NCBI RefSeq assembly: GCF_000425185.1
Contig: NZ_KE384327.1
Location: forward strand, 310,526-374,525
Direction of reading: 5' to 3'
Source: Pleomorphomonas koreensis DSM 23070
GTDB lineage: Bacteria > Pseudomonadota > Alphaproteobacteria > Rhizobiales > Pleomorphomonadaceae
DNA length: 64,000 nt
Positions 31,464 to 42,725 of the stretch are shown here, piece after piece. Numbering within the stretch: the first letter of the stretch is position 1; the number at the start of each line of letters is the position of its first letter. The notes under the pieces are model-generated. The model was not told where the DNA came from. It did no database searches and saw nothing but the letters and a program-made list of their open reading frames with translations. The translations under genes and the position numbers were made by a program.

Positions 31464-31469
31464 TTGCCG

Positions 31470-34259
<2,790 letters not shown>

Positions 34260-34275
34260 CTCCGAGGACCGACCG

Positions 34276-35376
34276 ATGCCCGATTTCTCAGAAACCACCA
34301 TGCCCGGCTCTGCCGGCTCCGCCGCTGATGCCAGCGGCCTCGGCGCCATCGACCGCGGCGGCGGCCGCGTGCGCGTCGATGACAAGGCGATGATCAACGC
34401 CCGCGCCGACGTCAACCAGCTCCTGCCGATGAAATACGGCTGGGCCTGGGAAAAGTATCTCGCCGCCTGCAACAATCACTGGATGCCGACAGAGGTGTCG
34501 ATGCAGGCCGACATCGCCCTATGGAAGTCGAACGGCCTGACCGACGACGAGCGGCGGATGATCAAGCGCAACCTCGGCTTCTTCGCCGCCTCGGAATCGC
34601 TGGTCGCCAACAACATCGTGCTGGCCGTCTACCGCCAGATCACCAATCCCGAATGCCGGCAATACCTGCTGCGCCAGGCCTTTGAGGAGGCCGTTCACAC
34701 CCACACCTTCCAGTATATCGTCGAGAGCCTCGGCCTCGACGAGGGCGAGCTGTTCAACATGTATCGCGAGGTGCCGTCGATCACCGACAAGGCGGCCTGG
34801 GCGATCGAGCATACCCGCAGCCTCGACGACCCCGGCTTCCGCACCGGCACGCCGGCCGCCGACCGGGCGTTCGTGAAGGATCTGATCGCCTTCTACGTCG
34901 TCTTCGAGGGCATGTGGTTCTACACCGGCTTCGCGCAGATCCTGTCGCTCGGCCGGCGCAACCGGATGGTCGGCATCGCCGAGCAGTACCAGTACATCCT
35001 GCGCGACGAGAGCCTGCACCTCAACTTCGGCATCGACGTCATCAACCAGATCCGGGCCGAGAACCCGCATCTCTGGACGGCCGATTTCGTCGAGGACGTG
35101 CGCGCCATGCTGCGCGAGGCGGCCGAGCTGGAGGCCGCCTACGGCCGCGACACCCTGCCGGGCGGCTTCCTCGGCCTCAACGCGAAGCTCTGCGAGGACT
35201 ACATGCGCTTCATCGCCAACCGGCGCTGCGCTCAGCTCGGGCTGGCGCCGGTGTTCCCGGCGACCGAGAACCCGTTTCCCTGGATGAGCGAGACCATGGA
35301 CCTGAAGAAGGAGAAGAACTTCTTCGAGACGCGCGTCATCGAGTATCAGAACGGCGGCGCGCTGGCCTGGGACTGA
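34276..35376 (+). CDS. nrdB: Ribonucleotide reductase small subunit, class Ic-like (Phe at the radical Tyr position)
   Basis: The 366-residue metal-radical subunit carries all metal ligands: E107 (ASESL), E138 and H141 ([12 protein letters not shown]), E211 (FEGMW), E245 and H248 (DESLHL). The residue seven after E138, which is the radical tyrosine in class Ia/Ib, is F145. This is the pattern of Chlamydia NrdB, which uses an Mn(IV)/Fe(III) cofactor. The first ligand is Glu rather than Asp, also as in class Ic. Function as NrdB is certain; the metal content is inferred from the residue pattern. Confidence 0.95.
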   Translation: MPDFSETTMPGSAGSAADASGLGAIDRGGGRVRVDDKAMINARADVNQLLPMKYGWAWEKYLAACNNHWMPTEVSMQADIALWKSNGLTDDERRMIKRNLGFFAASESLVANNIVLAVYRQITNPECRQYLLRQAFEEAVHTHTFQYIVESLGLDEGELFNMYREVPSITDKAAWAIEHTRSLDDPGFRTGTPAADRAFVKDLIAFYVVFEGMWFYTGFAQILSLGRRNRMVGIAEQYQYILRDESLHLNFGIDVINQIRAENPHLWTADFVEDVRAMLREAAELEAAYGRDTLPGGFLGLNAKLCEDYMRFIANRRCAQLGLAPVFPATENPFPWMSETMDLKKEKNFFETRVIEYQNGGALAWD

Positions 35377-35429
35377 GGCCGGCCGAAAGAAATCCCCGCG
35401 GCAACGGCCGCGGGGACCCGGCGCCTGCC

Positions 35430-35518
35430 AGAGCATTTCCGGGGAAAGCGGGTTCACCGGAAATGCTCCATCTCTTTGTTTTGACGCAATTCCGGTTCCC
35501 AGTTTTGCTGGAATTGCT
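35430..35518. repeat. Dispersed two-hairpin intergenic repeat
   Basis: The first hairpin has perfect arms GAGCATTTCCGG (35431-35442) and CCGGAAATGCTC (35457-35468). The second has GCAATTCCGG (35486-35495) and CTGGAATTGC (35508-35517). TTTGTTTTGACG links them. Elements of this form recur between genes in Hyphomicrobiales. Here it follows the nrdB stop and may also end transcription. Confidence 0.7.
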
Positions 35519-36072
35519 CCAGGTCGGAAGCCATACTTGCCGACGGCGGCCCCCGCCGCGGACCTCATCCGGCATCGGCGCGGCGCCTTTCTTCCGATCC
35601 CGGCGAATCGATCGTTGGCGCCGCATGTCCGGCGACGGAGATTTCCAAACTTGTAAACATATGAACATGACGCTCGTCCCGACCGACTCCCCGGTCGGCG
35701 TGAGTCATGACAATGTATTGCTGTAAAACAATAAATTCTGTATTCCGAAAGACAGGGCCGGCACGCGGCCTCTTGCCGCCCGGGCGGAAGCGCCACTTTC
35801 CTTCGGGATGAGAGCGTGTCGGCAACCCGGAAAAGACGTGACGGGATTGGCGGATTTTCGGGAAAATTCGCAAGCGGCGACCGATGGGACGGGCTGGAGG
35901 AGCGCGGGCGAATACGAATAACCTGACAACCTATTGACAAGCGACCGGCCGGCGCGTCTTCTGCGGGAGAGGAGAGGCCGGCGGACCGGACGGCCCGGCC
36001 GCCGCGCGGCGCGGCAAACCCCGTCGCCACCGGACCGAAGGCGCCACGCCTTCCGAGCAGGAGAGGAAGCCC
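35519..36072 (+). promoter_or_regulatory. Long AT-richer upstream region of the catabolic island, with candidate operators
   Basis: This 550-base gap before pdxA2 is clearly less GC-rich than its surroundings around 35640-35740 and 35860-35940. TTGTAAACATATG at 35651-35663 resembles sites in front of the GntR gene (54509-54521, minus sense) and of the hydratase gene (55329-55341). Near 35922-35939, TGACAAC and TGACAAG occur as close repeats. GGAGAGGAAG just precedes the GTG start of pdxA2. No gene is seen here. Confidence 0.45.
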
Positions 36073-37116
36073 GTGATCCCACATCTCGCCATCACCATGG
36101 GCGATCCGGCCGGCGTCGGTCCCGAGATCATCGCCAAGGCCTGCAAGGCGCTGAAGCCGCGCCTCGAGGCGGACGAGCTGCGCCTGCTGGTCGTCGGCTC
36201 GGTCGACGCGCTCGAGACGGCGCGCCGCGCCTTCGCGCCCGGCCTCGCCATTCCCGAGGTCGACGCCGCCGGCAGATGGCCGGGCCTCGCCGCCCTCCAG
36301 GCCTGCCCGGAGGGCGCGCCGATCCTCCCCGGCGTGCTGTCCACCGACGGCGGCCGCTTCGCCTATCACGCGGTGGAGCAGGCGGTGCGCCTCGCCGAGG
36401 CCGGCCGCATCCACGGCATCGTCACCGCGCCGCTCAACAAGGAAGCGCTGAACAAGGCCGGCTTCCATTTCGCCGGCCATACCGACCTGCTCGCCCACCT
36501 CACCGGCGCCAGGGGTTCGGTGATGATGCTCGCCCATGGCAACATGCGGGTCAGCCACGTCACCACCCACATCGCCCTCGAGGACGTGCCGAAAAAGCTC
36601 ACCCCCGAGCGGCTGCGCTACGTCATCGACCTCACCGCCGAGACGCTCGACGGGCTCGGCCTCAAGCGCCGCCGCATCGCCGTCGCCGCGCTCAACCCGC
36701 ACGCCGGCGAGGGCGGCCTGTTCGGCCGGCAGGACATCGACGTCAGCATGCCGGTGATCGCGGAGTGCGTCGCCGACGGGCTCGACGTCGTCGGCCCGGT
36801 GCCGGGCGACACGGTGTTCGTCAAGCTGCGCGCCGGCCAGTATGACGCGGTGGTCGCCATGTATCACGACCAGGGCCACATCCCGGTCAAGCTGCTCGGC
36901 TTCGACGTCGATCCCAAGACCGGCACCTGGAATTCGCTGTCCGGCGTCAACATCACGCTCGGCCTGCCGATCGTCCGCACCTCGGTCGACCACGGCACCG
37001 CCTTCGACATCGCCGGCAAGGGCATCGCCAACGAGCTGAGCCTTCTCGAAGCCATCGACTACGCCGTCAAGCTGTCGGCAACCCGCCTTGCCAAGCCGGA
37101 GGCCGCCACGCCATGA
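36073..37116 (+). CDS. pdxA2: PdxA2-type 4-phospho-hydroxyacid dehydrogenase
   Basis: The 347-residue protein is of the PdxA family: MGDPAGVGPEI start, metal-binding histidines in GHTDLLAHL, NPHAGEGG and MYHDQGHIPVK. PdxA proper oxidises 4-phosphohydroxythreonine for vitamin B6. PdxA2 relatives oxidatively decarboxylate D-threonate or erythronate 4-phosphate to DHAP, working after a DUF1537 kinase. A DUF1537 kinase gene lies in the same cluster (53184), so the catabolic role is more likely. GTG start with a strong GGAGAGGAAG site. The stop overlaps the next gene by ATGA. Confidence 0.85.
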   Translation: MIPHLAITMGDPAGVGPEIIAKACKALKPRLEADELRLLVVGSVDALETARRAFAPGLAIPEVDAAGRWPGLAALQACPEGAPILPGVLSTDGGRFAYHAVEQAVRLAEAGRIHGIVTAPLNKEALNKAGFHFAGHTDLLAHLTGARGSVMMLAHGNMRVSHVTTHIALEDVPKKLTPERLRYVIDLTAETLDGLGLKRRRIAVAALNPHAGEGGLFGRQDIDVSMPVIAECVADGLDVVGPVPGDTVFVKLRAGQYDAVVAMYHDQGHIPVKLLGFDVDPKTGTWNSLSGVNITLGLPIVRTSVDHGTAFDIAGKGIANELSLLEAIDYAVKLSATRLAKPEAATP

Positions 37117-38243
37117 ACCCGCTCTCCACGCCCATCGATCTCGTCCAGCCGGCCCGCCTGCTGTTCGGCCGCGGCGTCGCCGCCGAGGCCGGCCGCTGGC
37201 TGGCCGGGCGTGGCGTCCGCCGGCCGATGGTGGTCACCGATGCCTTCAACGCCGCCCGCGTCGGCGGCCTGGAACTGCCCGGCGAGCCGGTGGTGTGGAG
37301 CGATCTGGCCGGCGAGCCGACCACCGGCGACCTCGCCAGGGTGGTCGCCGCCGCCGAGGCGTCCGAGATCGATGCGGTCGTCGGCTTCGGTGGCGGCAGC
37401 GCCATGGATCTCGCCAAGCTGGTCGCCGTGCTGGCCGGCAGCGGCCAGCCCTTTGCCGAGGTGGTCGGCGCCGAGAAGGTTGCCCGCAAGGGGCTGCCGC
37501 TGGTGCAGGTGCCGACCACCGCCGGCACCGGCAGCGAGGTCGGCACGCGGGCGCTGGTTACCGACGTCGCCGCCACCGCCAAGAGCGCGGTGCAGAGCCT
37601 CCACATGCTGGCCGATCTCGCCGCCGTCGATCCCGATCTGGCGCTCGGCATGCCCCGGGCGATCACGGTGGCGACCGGCGTCGACGCGCTCGCCCATTGC
37701 GTCGAGGCCTACACCAACCGCAAGGCGCATCCGCTGATCGATCTCTACGCGCTCGAAGGCATCCGCCTGGTCGGCCGCTGGCTGGCCAGGGCGGCCGACG
37801 ACGGCGGCGACCCGGACGCGCGGGCCGGCATGGCGCTCGCGTCCCTCTACGGCGGCTACTGCCTCGGCCCGGTCAACACGGCCGGCGGCCACGCCGTCTC
37901 CTATCCGCTCGGCGCCCGCTACCATGTGGCGCACGGCGCCGCCAACGCGCTGATATTCCCGCACGTGCTGGCCTTCAATGCGCCGGCCGTGCCGGAACGG
38001 ACGGCGGCGATCCTCGAAGCGCTGGGCCTGCCGGTTTCCGACGATCCCGAGACGGTGTTCGCCGCCGCCCGCGACTGGTGCCTGCGGCTCGGCTGCGAGA
38101 TGCGGCTGTCGGCCTTCAACGTGCCGGAAGCCGACCTGCCGGCCATGGCCCGCGAGGCGCACGCTATCCGGCGGCTCCTCGACAACAACCCGCGCGACCT
38201 TGGCGAGGCCGACATTCTCGCCATCTACCGCGCCGCCTTCTGA
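37113..38243 (+). CDS. Iron-containing alcohol dehydrogenase
   Basis: The 376-residue group III dehydrogenase has the NAD-binding VVGFGGGSAMDLAK (residues ~88-101) and VQVPTTAGTGSEVG. Metal ligands appear in GVDALAHCVEAY and in the paired histidines of GGHAVSYPLGARYHVAHG. This close form (HAVSYPLG...HVAHG) is frequent in sugar-acid and lactaldehyde-type enzymes. It overlaps pdxA2 and precedes the DHDPS-family gene, so it should oxidise or reduce an alcohol/semialdehyde in the island pathway. The substrate is unknown. Confidence 0.9.
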   Translation: MNPLSTPIDLVQPARLLFGRGVAAEAGRWLAGRGVRRPMVVTDAFNAARVGGLELPGEPVVWSDLAGEPTTGDLARVVAAAEASEIDAVVGFGGGSAMDLAKLVAVLAGSGQPFAEVVGAEKVARKGLPLVQVPTTAGTGSEVGTRALVTDVAATAKSAVQSLHMLADLAAVDPDLALGMPRAITVATGVDALAHCVEAYTNRKAHPLIDLYALEGIRLVGRWLARAADDGGDPDARAGMALASLYGGYCLGPVNTAGGHAVSYPLGARYHVAHGAANALIFPHVLAFNAPAVPERTAAILEALGLPVSDDPETVFAAARDWCLRLGCEMRLSAFNVPEADLPAMAREAHAIRRLLDNNPRDLGEADILAIYRAAF

Positions 38244-38268
38244 CGCCCCAACCTGAGTGGACAGCCCC

Positions 38269-39153
38269 ATGAGCAACCCCAAGGGCCCCTTCGTCGCCAT
38301 CGTCACGCCATTTGACGACAGGGAGGACATCAACGCCGCCGCGCTTTCCCGTCAGGTCGACCGCCAGGCCAGGGCCGGCAACGGCATCTTCTGCGCCGGC
38401 ACCAACGGCGAGTTCTACGCCCTGTCCGTCGAGGAGAAGGTGGCGGTGGCGAGAACCTGCGTCGAGGCCGCCGCCGGTCGGGTGCCGGTGCTCGCCCATG
38501 TCGGCGAGATCTCGACGCACCAGACGATCGCCCTCGGCAAGGCAGTGGAGACGCTGGGCGTCGCTGCCGTGTCGGTGGTGGCGCCCTCCTTCGTCGCCTG
38601 CTCGCAGGACGAACTGGTTGCCCACTATGCCCGCGTCGCCGACGCGCTGACGGTGCCGGTCTATCTCTACAACATCCCGGCCCGCACCGGGAACAAGATC
38701 GAGCCCGACACCGCCGCCCGCCTCGCCGTACATGCCAATATCGCCGGCATCAAGGACAGCGCCGGCTCCGAGGAGAGCCTCGACGGCTTCCTCGCCGTGG
38801 TCCGCCCCGGCTTCGACGTGCTGGTCGGCCCCGACCATCTGGTGCTGCACGGCCTCAGGAATGGCGCCGCCGGCTGCATCTCCGGCCTCGGCAACGTGGC
38901 GCCCAAGACGCTCAACGCCATCTGGACCGCCCATGTCGCCGGCGACGCCGCGGCGGCCGACGCTGCCCAGGCCCGGTTCGGCGAGCTGCGCAAGGCGCTC
39001 TACGCCCACGGCTTCCCGCCGGCCATGGTCAAGCGCGCCCTCGCCGTCGCCGTGCCGGAGGTCGGCAGGAGCCGCGGTCCGACCATCCTCAACGATGAGG
39101 TCGCCGCCAAGGTGGCCGAGGTGTCGGACAAATTCTTCGAGGCCGTCGCCTGA
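38269..39153 (+). CDS. Dihydrodipicolinate synthase (DHDPS/NAL) family lyase or dehydratase
   Basis: The 294-residue TIM-barrel protein has the Schiff-base lysine in AGIKDSAGS (about residue 162) and the Tyr motif YLYNIPARTG (~135). GTNGEFYALS replaces the GTTGE motif of true DapA, and the context is catabolic. It therefore probably cleaves or dehydrates a 2-keto-3-deoxy acid instead of making dihydrodipicolinate. Alternative GTG start at 38257. Confidence 0.9.
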   Translation: MSNPKGPFVAIVTPFDDREDINAAALSRQVDRQARAGNGIFCAGTNGEFYALSVEEKVAVARTCVEAAAGRVPVLAHVGEISTHQTIALGKAVETLGVAAVSVVAPSFVACSQDELVAHYARVADALTVPVYLYNIPARTGNKIEPDTAARLAVHANIAGIKDSAGSEESLDGFLAVVRPGFDVLVGPDHLVLHGLRNGAAGCISGLGNVAPKTLNAIWTAHVAGDAAAADAAQARFGELRKALYAHGFPPAMVKRALAVAVPEVGRSRGPTILNDEVAAKVAEVSDKFFEAVA

Positions 39154-39181
39154 GGCGCCGACCCGCACGGGAGGAATAACC

Positions 39182-40150
39182 ATGCCCTTCACCGTCGTCA
39201 GCCTCGGCGGCCCGGTCGCGCCGGAGGGCGAGGCGATCCTCCGCGCCGCCGGCATCGTCTCGCTCGCCACCGACCCCTATCCCGGCAAGGCGGAACTACT
39301 GCCGTTCCTCACGGAAGTGCAGCCCGACGCGCTGATCGTCCGACTGATCGAACGGGTGGATGCCGAGGTGATGACGGCCTCGCCGAAGCTGAAGGCGGTC
39401 GCCAAGCACGGTGCCGGCACCAACGACATCGACGTAGCCGCCGCCGCCCGGCTCGGCATTCCGGTGCTGGCGGCGGTCGGCGCCAACGCCCATTCGGTGG
39501 CCGAGCACGCGCTGACGCTGTTGCTGGCGCTCGTCAAGGACTTGCCGGCACAGGACGCCTTCGTGCGCGGCGGCGGCTGGGAAAAGAAGGCCTATCGCGG
39601 TCATGAGATTCGCGGCCGCACGCTCGGCATCGTCGGCCTCGGCGCCATCGGCAGTGTCGTCGCCCGGCTGGCGGCCGCCTTCGGCATGACGGTGATCGCC
39701 TATGACCCCTACATCCCCGACGCGGCCTTCGACCCCTATGCCGAACGAGTGTCCGACCTCAATGCGCTGCTCGCCCGGGCTGACGTGGTCAGCCTGCACT
39801 GTCCGCTGACGGCGGAGACACGCGGCATGATCGACGGCCGCGCCCTCGGGCTGATGAAGCGGGACGCCCTCTTGATCAACACCGCCCGCGGCGAGGTGGT
39901 GGACGAGCCGGCGCTCGTCGCGGCGCTGAAAGATGGTACCATCGCCGCCGCCGGCCTCGACGTGTTCGCGCCCGAGCCGCCGGCCGCCGCCAATCCGCTG
40001 TGGGCGCTGCCCAATGTGATCGTCAGCCCGCATGTCGGCGGCGTCACCGAGGAGGCGCGGCGCGAGCTGTCGGTGATGACCTGCCGCAACGTCGTGGCGT
40101 TGCTCGAAGGACGCGAGATCGACGGCCGCTTCCTGGTGCGGCCGGCCTGA
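39182..40150 (+). CDS. D-2-hydroxyacid dehydrogenase
   Basis: The 322-residue NAD(P)-dependent enzyme of the SerA/hydroxypyruvate reductase family has TLGIVGLGAIGSVVARLA (residues ~143-160). The catalytic Arg is in NTARGEVVDE, and the catalytic His in SPHVGGVTEEA. It interconverts a D-2-hydroxy acid and a 2-keto acid. GGAGGAATAACC precedes the ATG. It directly precedes the LarA-type gene. Together they could bring both C2 epimers of a hydroxy acid into one oxidation step. Confidence 0.92.
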   Translation: MPFTVVSLGGPVAPEGEAILRAAGIVSLATDPYPGKAELLPFLTEVQPDALIVRLIERVDAEVMTASPKLKAVAKHGAGTNDIDVAAAARLGIPVLAAVGANAHSVAEHALTLLLALVKDLPAQDAFVRGGGWEKKAYRGHEIRGRTLGIVGLGAIGSVVARLAAAFGMTVIAYDPYIPDAAFDPYAERVSDLNALLARADVVSLHCPLTAETRGMIDGRALGLMKRDALLINTARGEVVDEPALVAALKDGTIAAAGLDVFAPEPPAAANPLWALPNVIVSPHVGGVTEEARRELSVMTCRNVVALLEGREIDGRFLVRPA

Positions 40151-40164
40151 GCGGAGGGAAGGCG

Positions 40165-41481
40165 ATGAAGCCGGGGTATGTCAGGCTGGTCGAAAACGTC
40201 GCTCTGCCAAAGGTGGCGCTCCTCCGCCAGAGTTTCGCGGCGGTCGACGCGCCGCCGCCGGACAAGGCGGTGCACGACGCCATGGCCAGCGCGCCCTGCG
40301 TCGACGAGACCATCCGGCCGGGCATGAGCGTGGCGCTCACCGTCGGCAGTCGCGGCCTCGCGGCGCTGCCCGAACTGGTGCGGGCGATCGTTTCCGAGTT
40401 GAAGGCGCGCGGCGCCGTGCCGTTCATCGTGCCGGCCATGGGCAGCCACGGCGGCGCCACCGCCGATGGCCAGACCCGCGTGCTGGCCCATCTCGGGGTG
40501 ACCGAGGCGAGCGCCGGCTGTCCGATCCGCTCCAGCATGGAGACCGTCGAGGTCGGCCGGCTCGACAACGGCATGTCGGTGAGGATCGACAAGCTGGCCT
40601 TTGAAGCCGACGGCATCGTGCTGTTCAACCGCATCAAGCCGCACAGCGCCTTCCGTGCCGCCAACGAGAGCGGCCTCGTCAAGATGCTGTCGATCGGCCT
40701 CGGCAAGCAGTCGGGCGCCGACAATTGCCACGCCTGGGGTTTTGGCCATGTCGGGCGGTTCATCGTCGAGATGGCGCGGGTGAAGCTCGCCACCTGCCGC
40801 GTGCTGTTCGGCATCGCCACCATCGAGAACGCCTACGACCGGCTGTCGCAGGTGGTGGTGCTGCCGACCGAGGGACTGATCGAGCGCGAGCGCGAGTATC
40901 TCGCTGTCGCCATGGCCAACATGCCGCGCCTGCCGCTCGGCCCGCTCGCTGAGCCGCTGGCCTCAGGGCCGCTCGACGTGCTGGTCGTCGACTATGTCGG
41001 CAAGGAGTTCTCCGGCAGCGGCATGGACCCCAACATCAACGGCCGGCCATCGACGCGGGCGATCAGCGGCGGCCCGTCGGTGTCGCGCATCGTGGTGCTC
41101 GACGTCACCGACAAGAGCGAGGGCAACGCCAACGGCGTCGCCCGCGCCGACGTGATCACCCAGCGCCTCGCCGACCGCTTCGATCGCGAGTCCGTCTATA
41201 CCAACTCGCTGACTTCCGGCGTGCTGATCGCCGCCGCGCTGCCGATGGCCATGCCGGATGACAAGACCGCCATCCAGGCGGCGGTGAAGACCTGCGAATC
41301 GCATACGCCCGACGCCATCACGCTGATCCGCATTCCGAACACGCTGCATCTCGAATATCTCTATGCCTCGGAGGCGCTGCTGCCCTCCCTGGCCTCGCGG
41401 CCGGGCATCGACATCTTGGGAGAGCCGCAGGCGATGCGTTTCGACGACGACGGCCGGCTCCTCGATCCCTGGCCGCATTGA
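40165..41481 (+). CDS. Divergent LarA-type nickel-dependent racemase/epimerase (DUF2088)
   Basis: The 438-residue protein resembles the lactate racemase superfamily. K173 in GLVKMLSIG and H189 in NCHAWGFG are 16 residues apart, the spacing of the pincer-bound Lys184 and Ni-ligand His200 in L. plantarum LarA. H95 (GSHGG) and H160 (KPHSAF) are candidates for the two catalytic histidines, the second three residues further from the lysine than in LarA. Three cofactor genes larC, larE, larB follow at once, which strongly supports a nickel-pincer enzyme. Overall sequence departs from classical LarA, so lactate is unlikely to be the substrate. Confidence 0.8.
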   Translation: MKPGYVRLVENVALPKVALLRQSFAAVDAPPPDKAVHDAMASAPCVDETIRPGMSVALTVGSRGLAALPELVRAIVSELKARGAVPFIVPAMGSHGGATADGQTRVLAHLGVTEASAGCPIRSSMETVEVGRLDNGMSVRIDKLAFEADGIVLFNRIKPHSAFRAANESGLVKMLSIGLGKQSGADNCHAWGFGHVGRFIVEMARVKLATCRVLFGIATIENAYDRLSQVVVLPTEGLIEREREYLAVAMANMPRLPLGPLAEPLASGPLDVLVVDYVGKEFSGSGMDPNINGRPSTRAISGGPSVSRIVVLDVTDKSEGNANGVARADVITQRLADRFDRESVYTNSLTSGVLIAAALPMAMPDDKTAIQAAVKTCESHTPDAITLIRIPNTLHLEYLYASEALLPSLASRPGIDILGEPQAMRFDDDGRLLDPWPH

Positions 41482-41492
41482 GGACGACCGGC

Positions 41493-42725
41493 ATGACGAC
41501 CGCCCGACGCCACATCCACCTCGACACGGTCGGCGGCATCGCCGGCGACATGTTCGTGGCGGCGATGCTCGACGCGCTGCCCGAGCTGGAGGCCCGCGTG
41601 CGGGCCGATCTGGCCGCGGTGCTGCCGGTAGCGGCCGGCCGGGTCGAGCTGACGGCTGGCCTGAGCGGCGGCCTCGCCGTGCGCCGTTTTGCGCTGGTAC
41701 CGCCGGACGGGGGCATCCATCACCATCATGGGCATGATCACGGGCATTCCCACGGACCGGAGGCACCGGTCCGCTACGGCGACATCGTCGCGCTGATCGA
41801 GGCCGCCCCGCTGGCGCCGGGCAGCGCGGCAGCGGCGCTCGCCATCCTGCGGCGGCTCGGCGAGGCGGAAAGCCGCGTCCACGGCGTGCCGCTCGCCGCC
41901 GTGCATTTCCACGAGATCGCCGACTGGGATTCGCTGGCCGACGTCGTCGCCGCCGGCTCGATCGCCGCGGCGCTCGAGGAGACGAGCTGGAGCGTGTCGG
42001 ACCTGCCGCGTGGCGGCGGTCGCATCCGTACCCGCCACGGTCTGATGCCGGTGCCGGCGCCGGCGACGGCGCTGCTCCTCGAAGGGTTCCTCCTGATCGA
42101 CGACGGTGTGCCCGGCGAGCGGGTGACGCCGACCGGCGCCGCCATCCTCGCCCATCTCGTCGATCCCGAAGCACGACCGCCGGCCGGCGCGCGGCTTGTC
42201 GCCAGCGGCCTCGGCGCCGGCACGCGCGACCTGCCGGAGATGCCCAATGTAGTCAGGGCCATGGTGCACGACCTCGCCGCCCGGCCGGCGGCGGGCGATG
42301 TCGTCGCTATCGTCGCCTTCGACGTCGACGACATGACCGGCGAGGAGATCGGCCACGCCGCCGAACGCCTTCGGGCGGCGGCCGGCGTGCTCGACCTCGC
42401 GCTGTCCCATCAGTTCGGCAAGAAGTCGCGGCCGCTGACCGCTTTCCGACTGCTGGTCGAGCCGGCATGCCTCGACGCGGTACTCGACCTCTGCCTTGTG
42501 GAGACTTCGACCATCGGCGTTCGCTGGCACGAGGCGCGGCGGCGCGTGCTGCCCCGGCGGGCCACCCTCGTCGATGGTCCCGATGGGCAACTACGGCTGA
42601 AATCGGTGGTGCGGCCGGACGGCAGCGTCACAGTCAAGGTCGAGGCCGACGACGTCGGCGGCCTCGGCGGTCTCGCCGCCCGCCGCCGGGCGGCCCGCAC
42701 GGCGGAGGGACACGATGACGGCTGA
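41493..42725 (+). CDS. larC: Nickel-pincer cofactor biosynthesis protein LarC
   Basis: The 410-residue protein inserts nickel into the pincer mononucleotide with CTP. It begins HIHLDTVGGIAGDMFVAAML, the LarC opening. A His-rich tract (HHHHGHDHGHSHG, residues ~76-88) is the expected nickel-loading loop. A ferredoxin-like C-terminal part follows. It is one uninterrupted frame, unlike L. plantarum where a frameshift joins two halves. Overlaps larE by 11 bases. The ATG at 41493 has GAGGA upstream. Confidence 0.93.
   Translation: MTTARRHIHLDTVGGIAGDMFVAAMLDALPELEARVRADLAAVLPVAAGRVELTAGLSGGLAVRRFALVPPDGGIHHHHGHDHGHSHGPEAPVRYGDIVALIEAAPLAPGSAAAALAILRRLGEAESRVHGVPLAAVHFHEIADWDSLADVVAAGSIAAALEETSWSVSDLPRGGGRIRTRHGLMPVPAPATALLLEGFLLIDDGVPGERVTPTGAAILAHLVDPEARPPAGARLVASGLGAGTRDLPEMPNVVRAMVHDLAARPAAGDVVAIVAFDVDDMTGEEIGHAAERLRAAAGVLDLALSHQFGKKSRPLTAFRLLVEPACLDAVLDLCLVETSTIGVRWHEARRRVLPRRATLVDGPDGQLRLKSVVRPDGSVTVKVEADDVGGLGGLAARRRAARTAEGHDDG

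Noticed and set aside
35933..35938. TTGACA as a -35 box of a pdxA2 promoter
   Set aside because: No acceptable -10 box lies 16-18 bases downstream; the sequence there is GC-rich. It may instead be part of a regulator site.
38269..39153. Naming the DHDPS-family gene dapA or nanA
   Set aside because: The GTTGE motif is changed to GTNGE, the context is catabolic, and no sialic-acid genes accompany it.
40165..41481. Reading the LarA-type gene as an ordinary lactate racemase
   Set aside because: Lys/His spacing is kept but the flanking motifs differ and the context is sugar-acid catabolism, so lactate is not supported.
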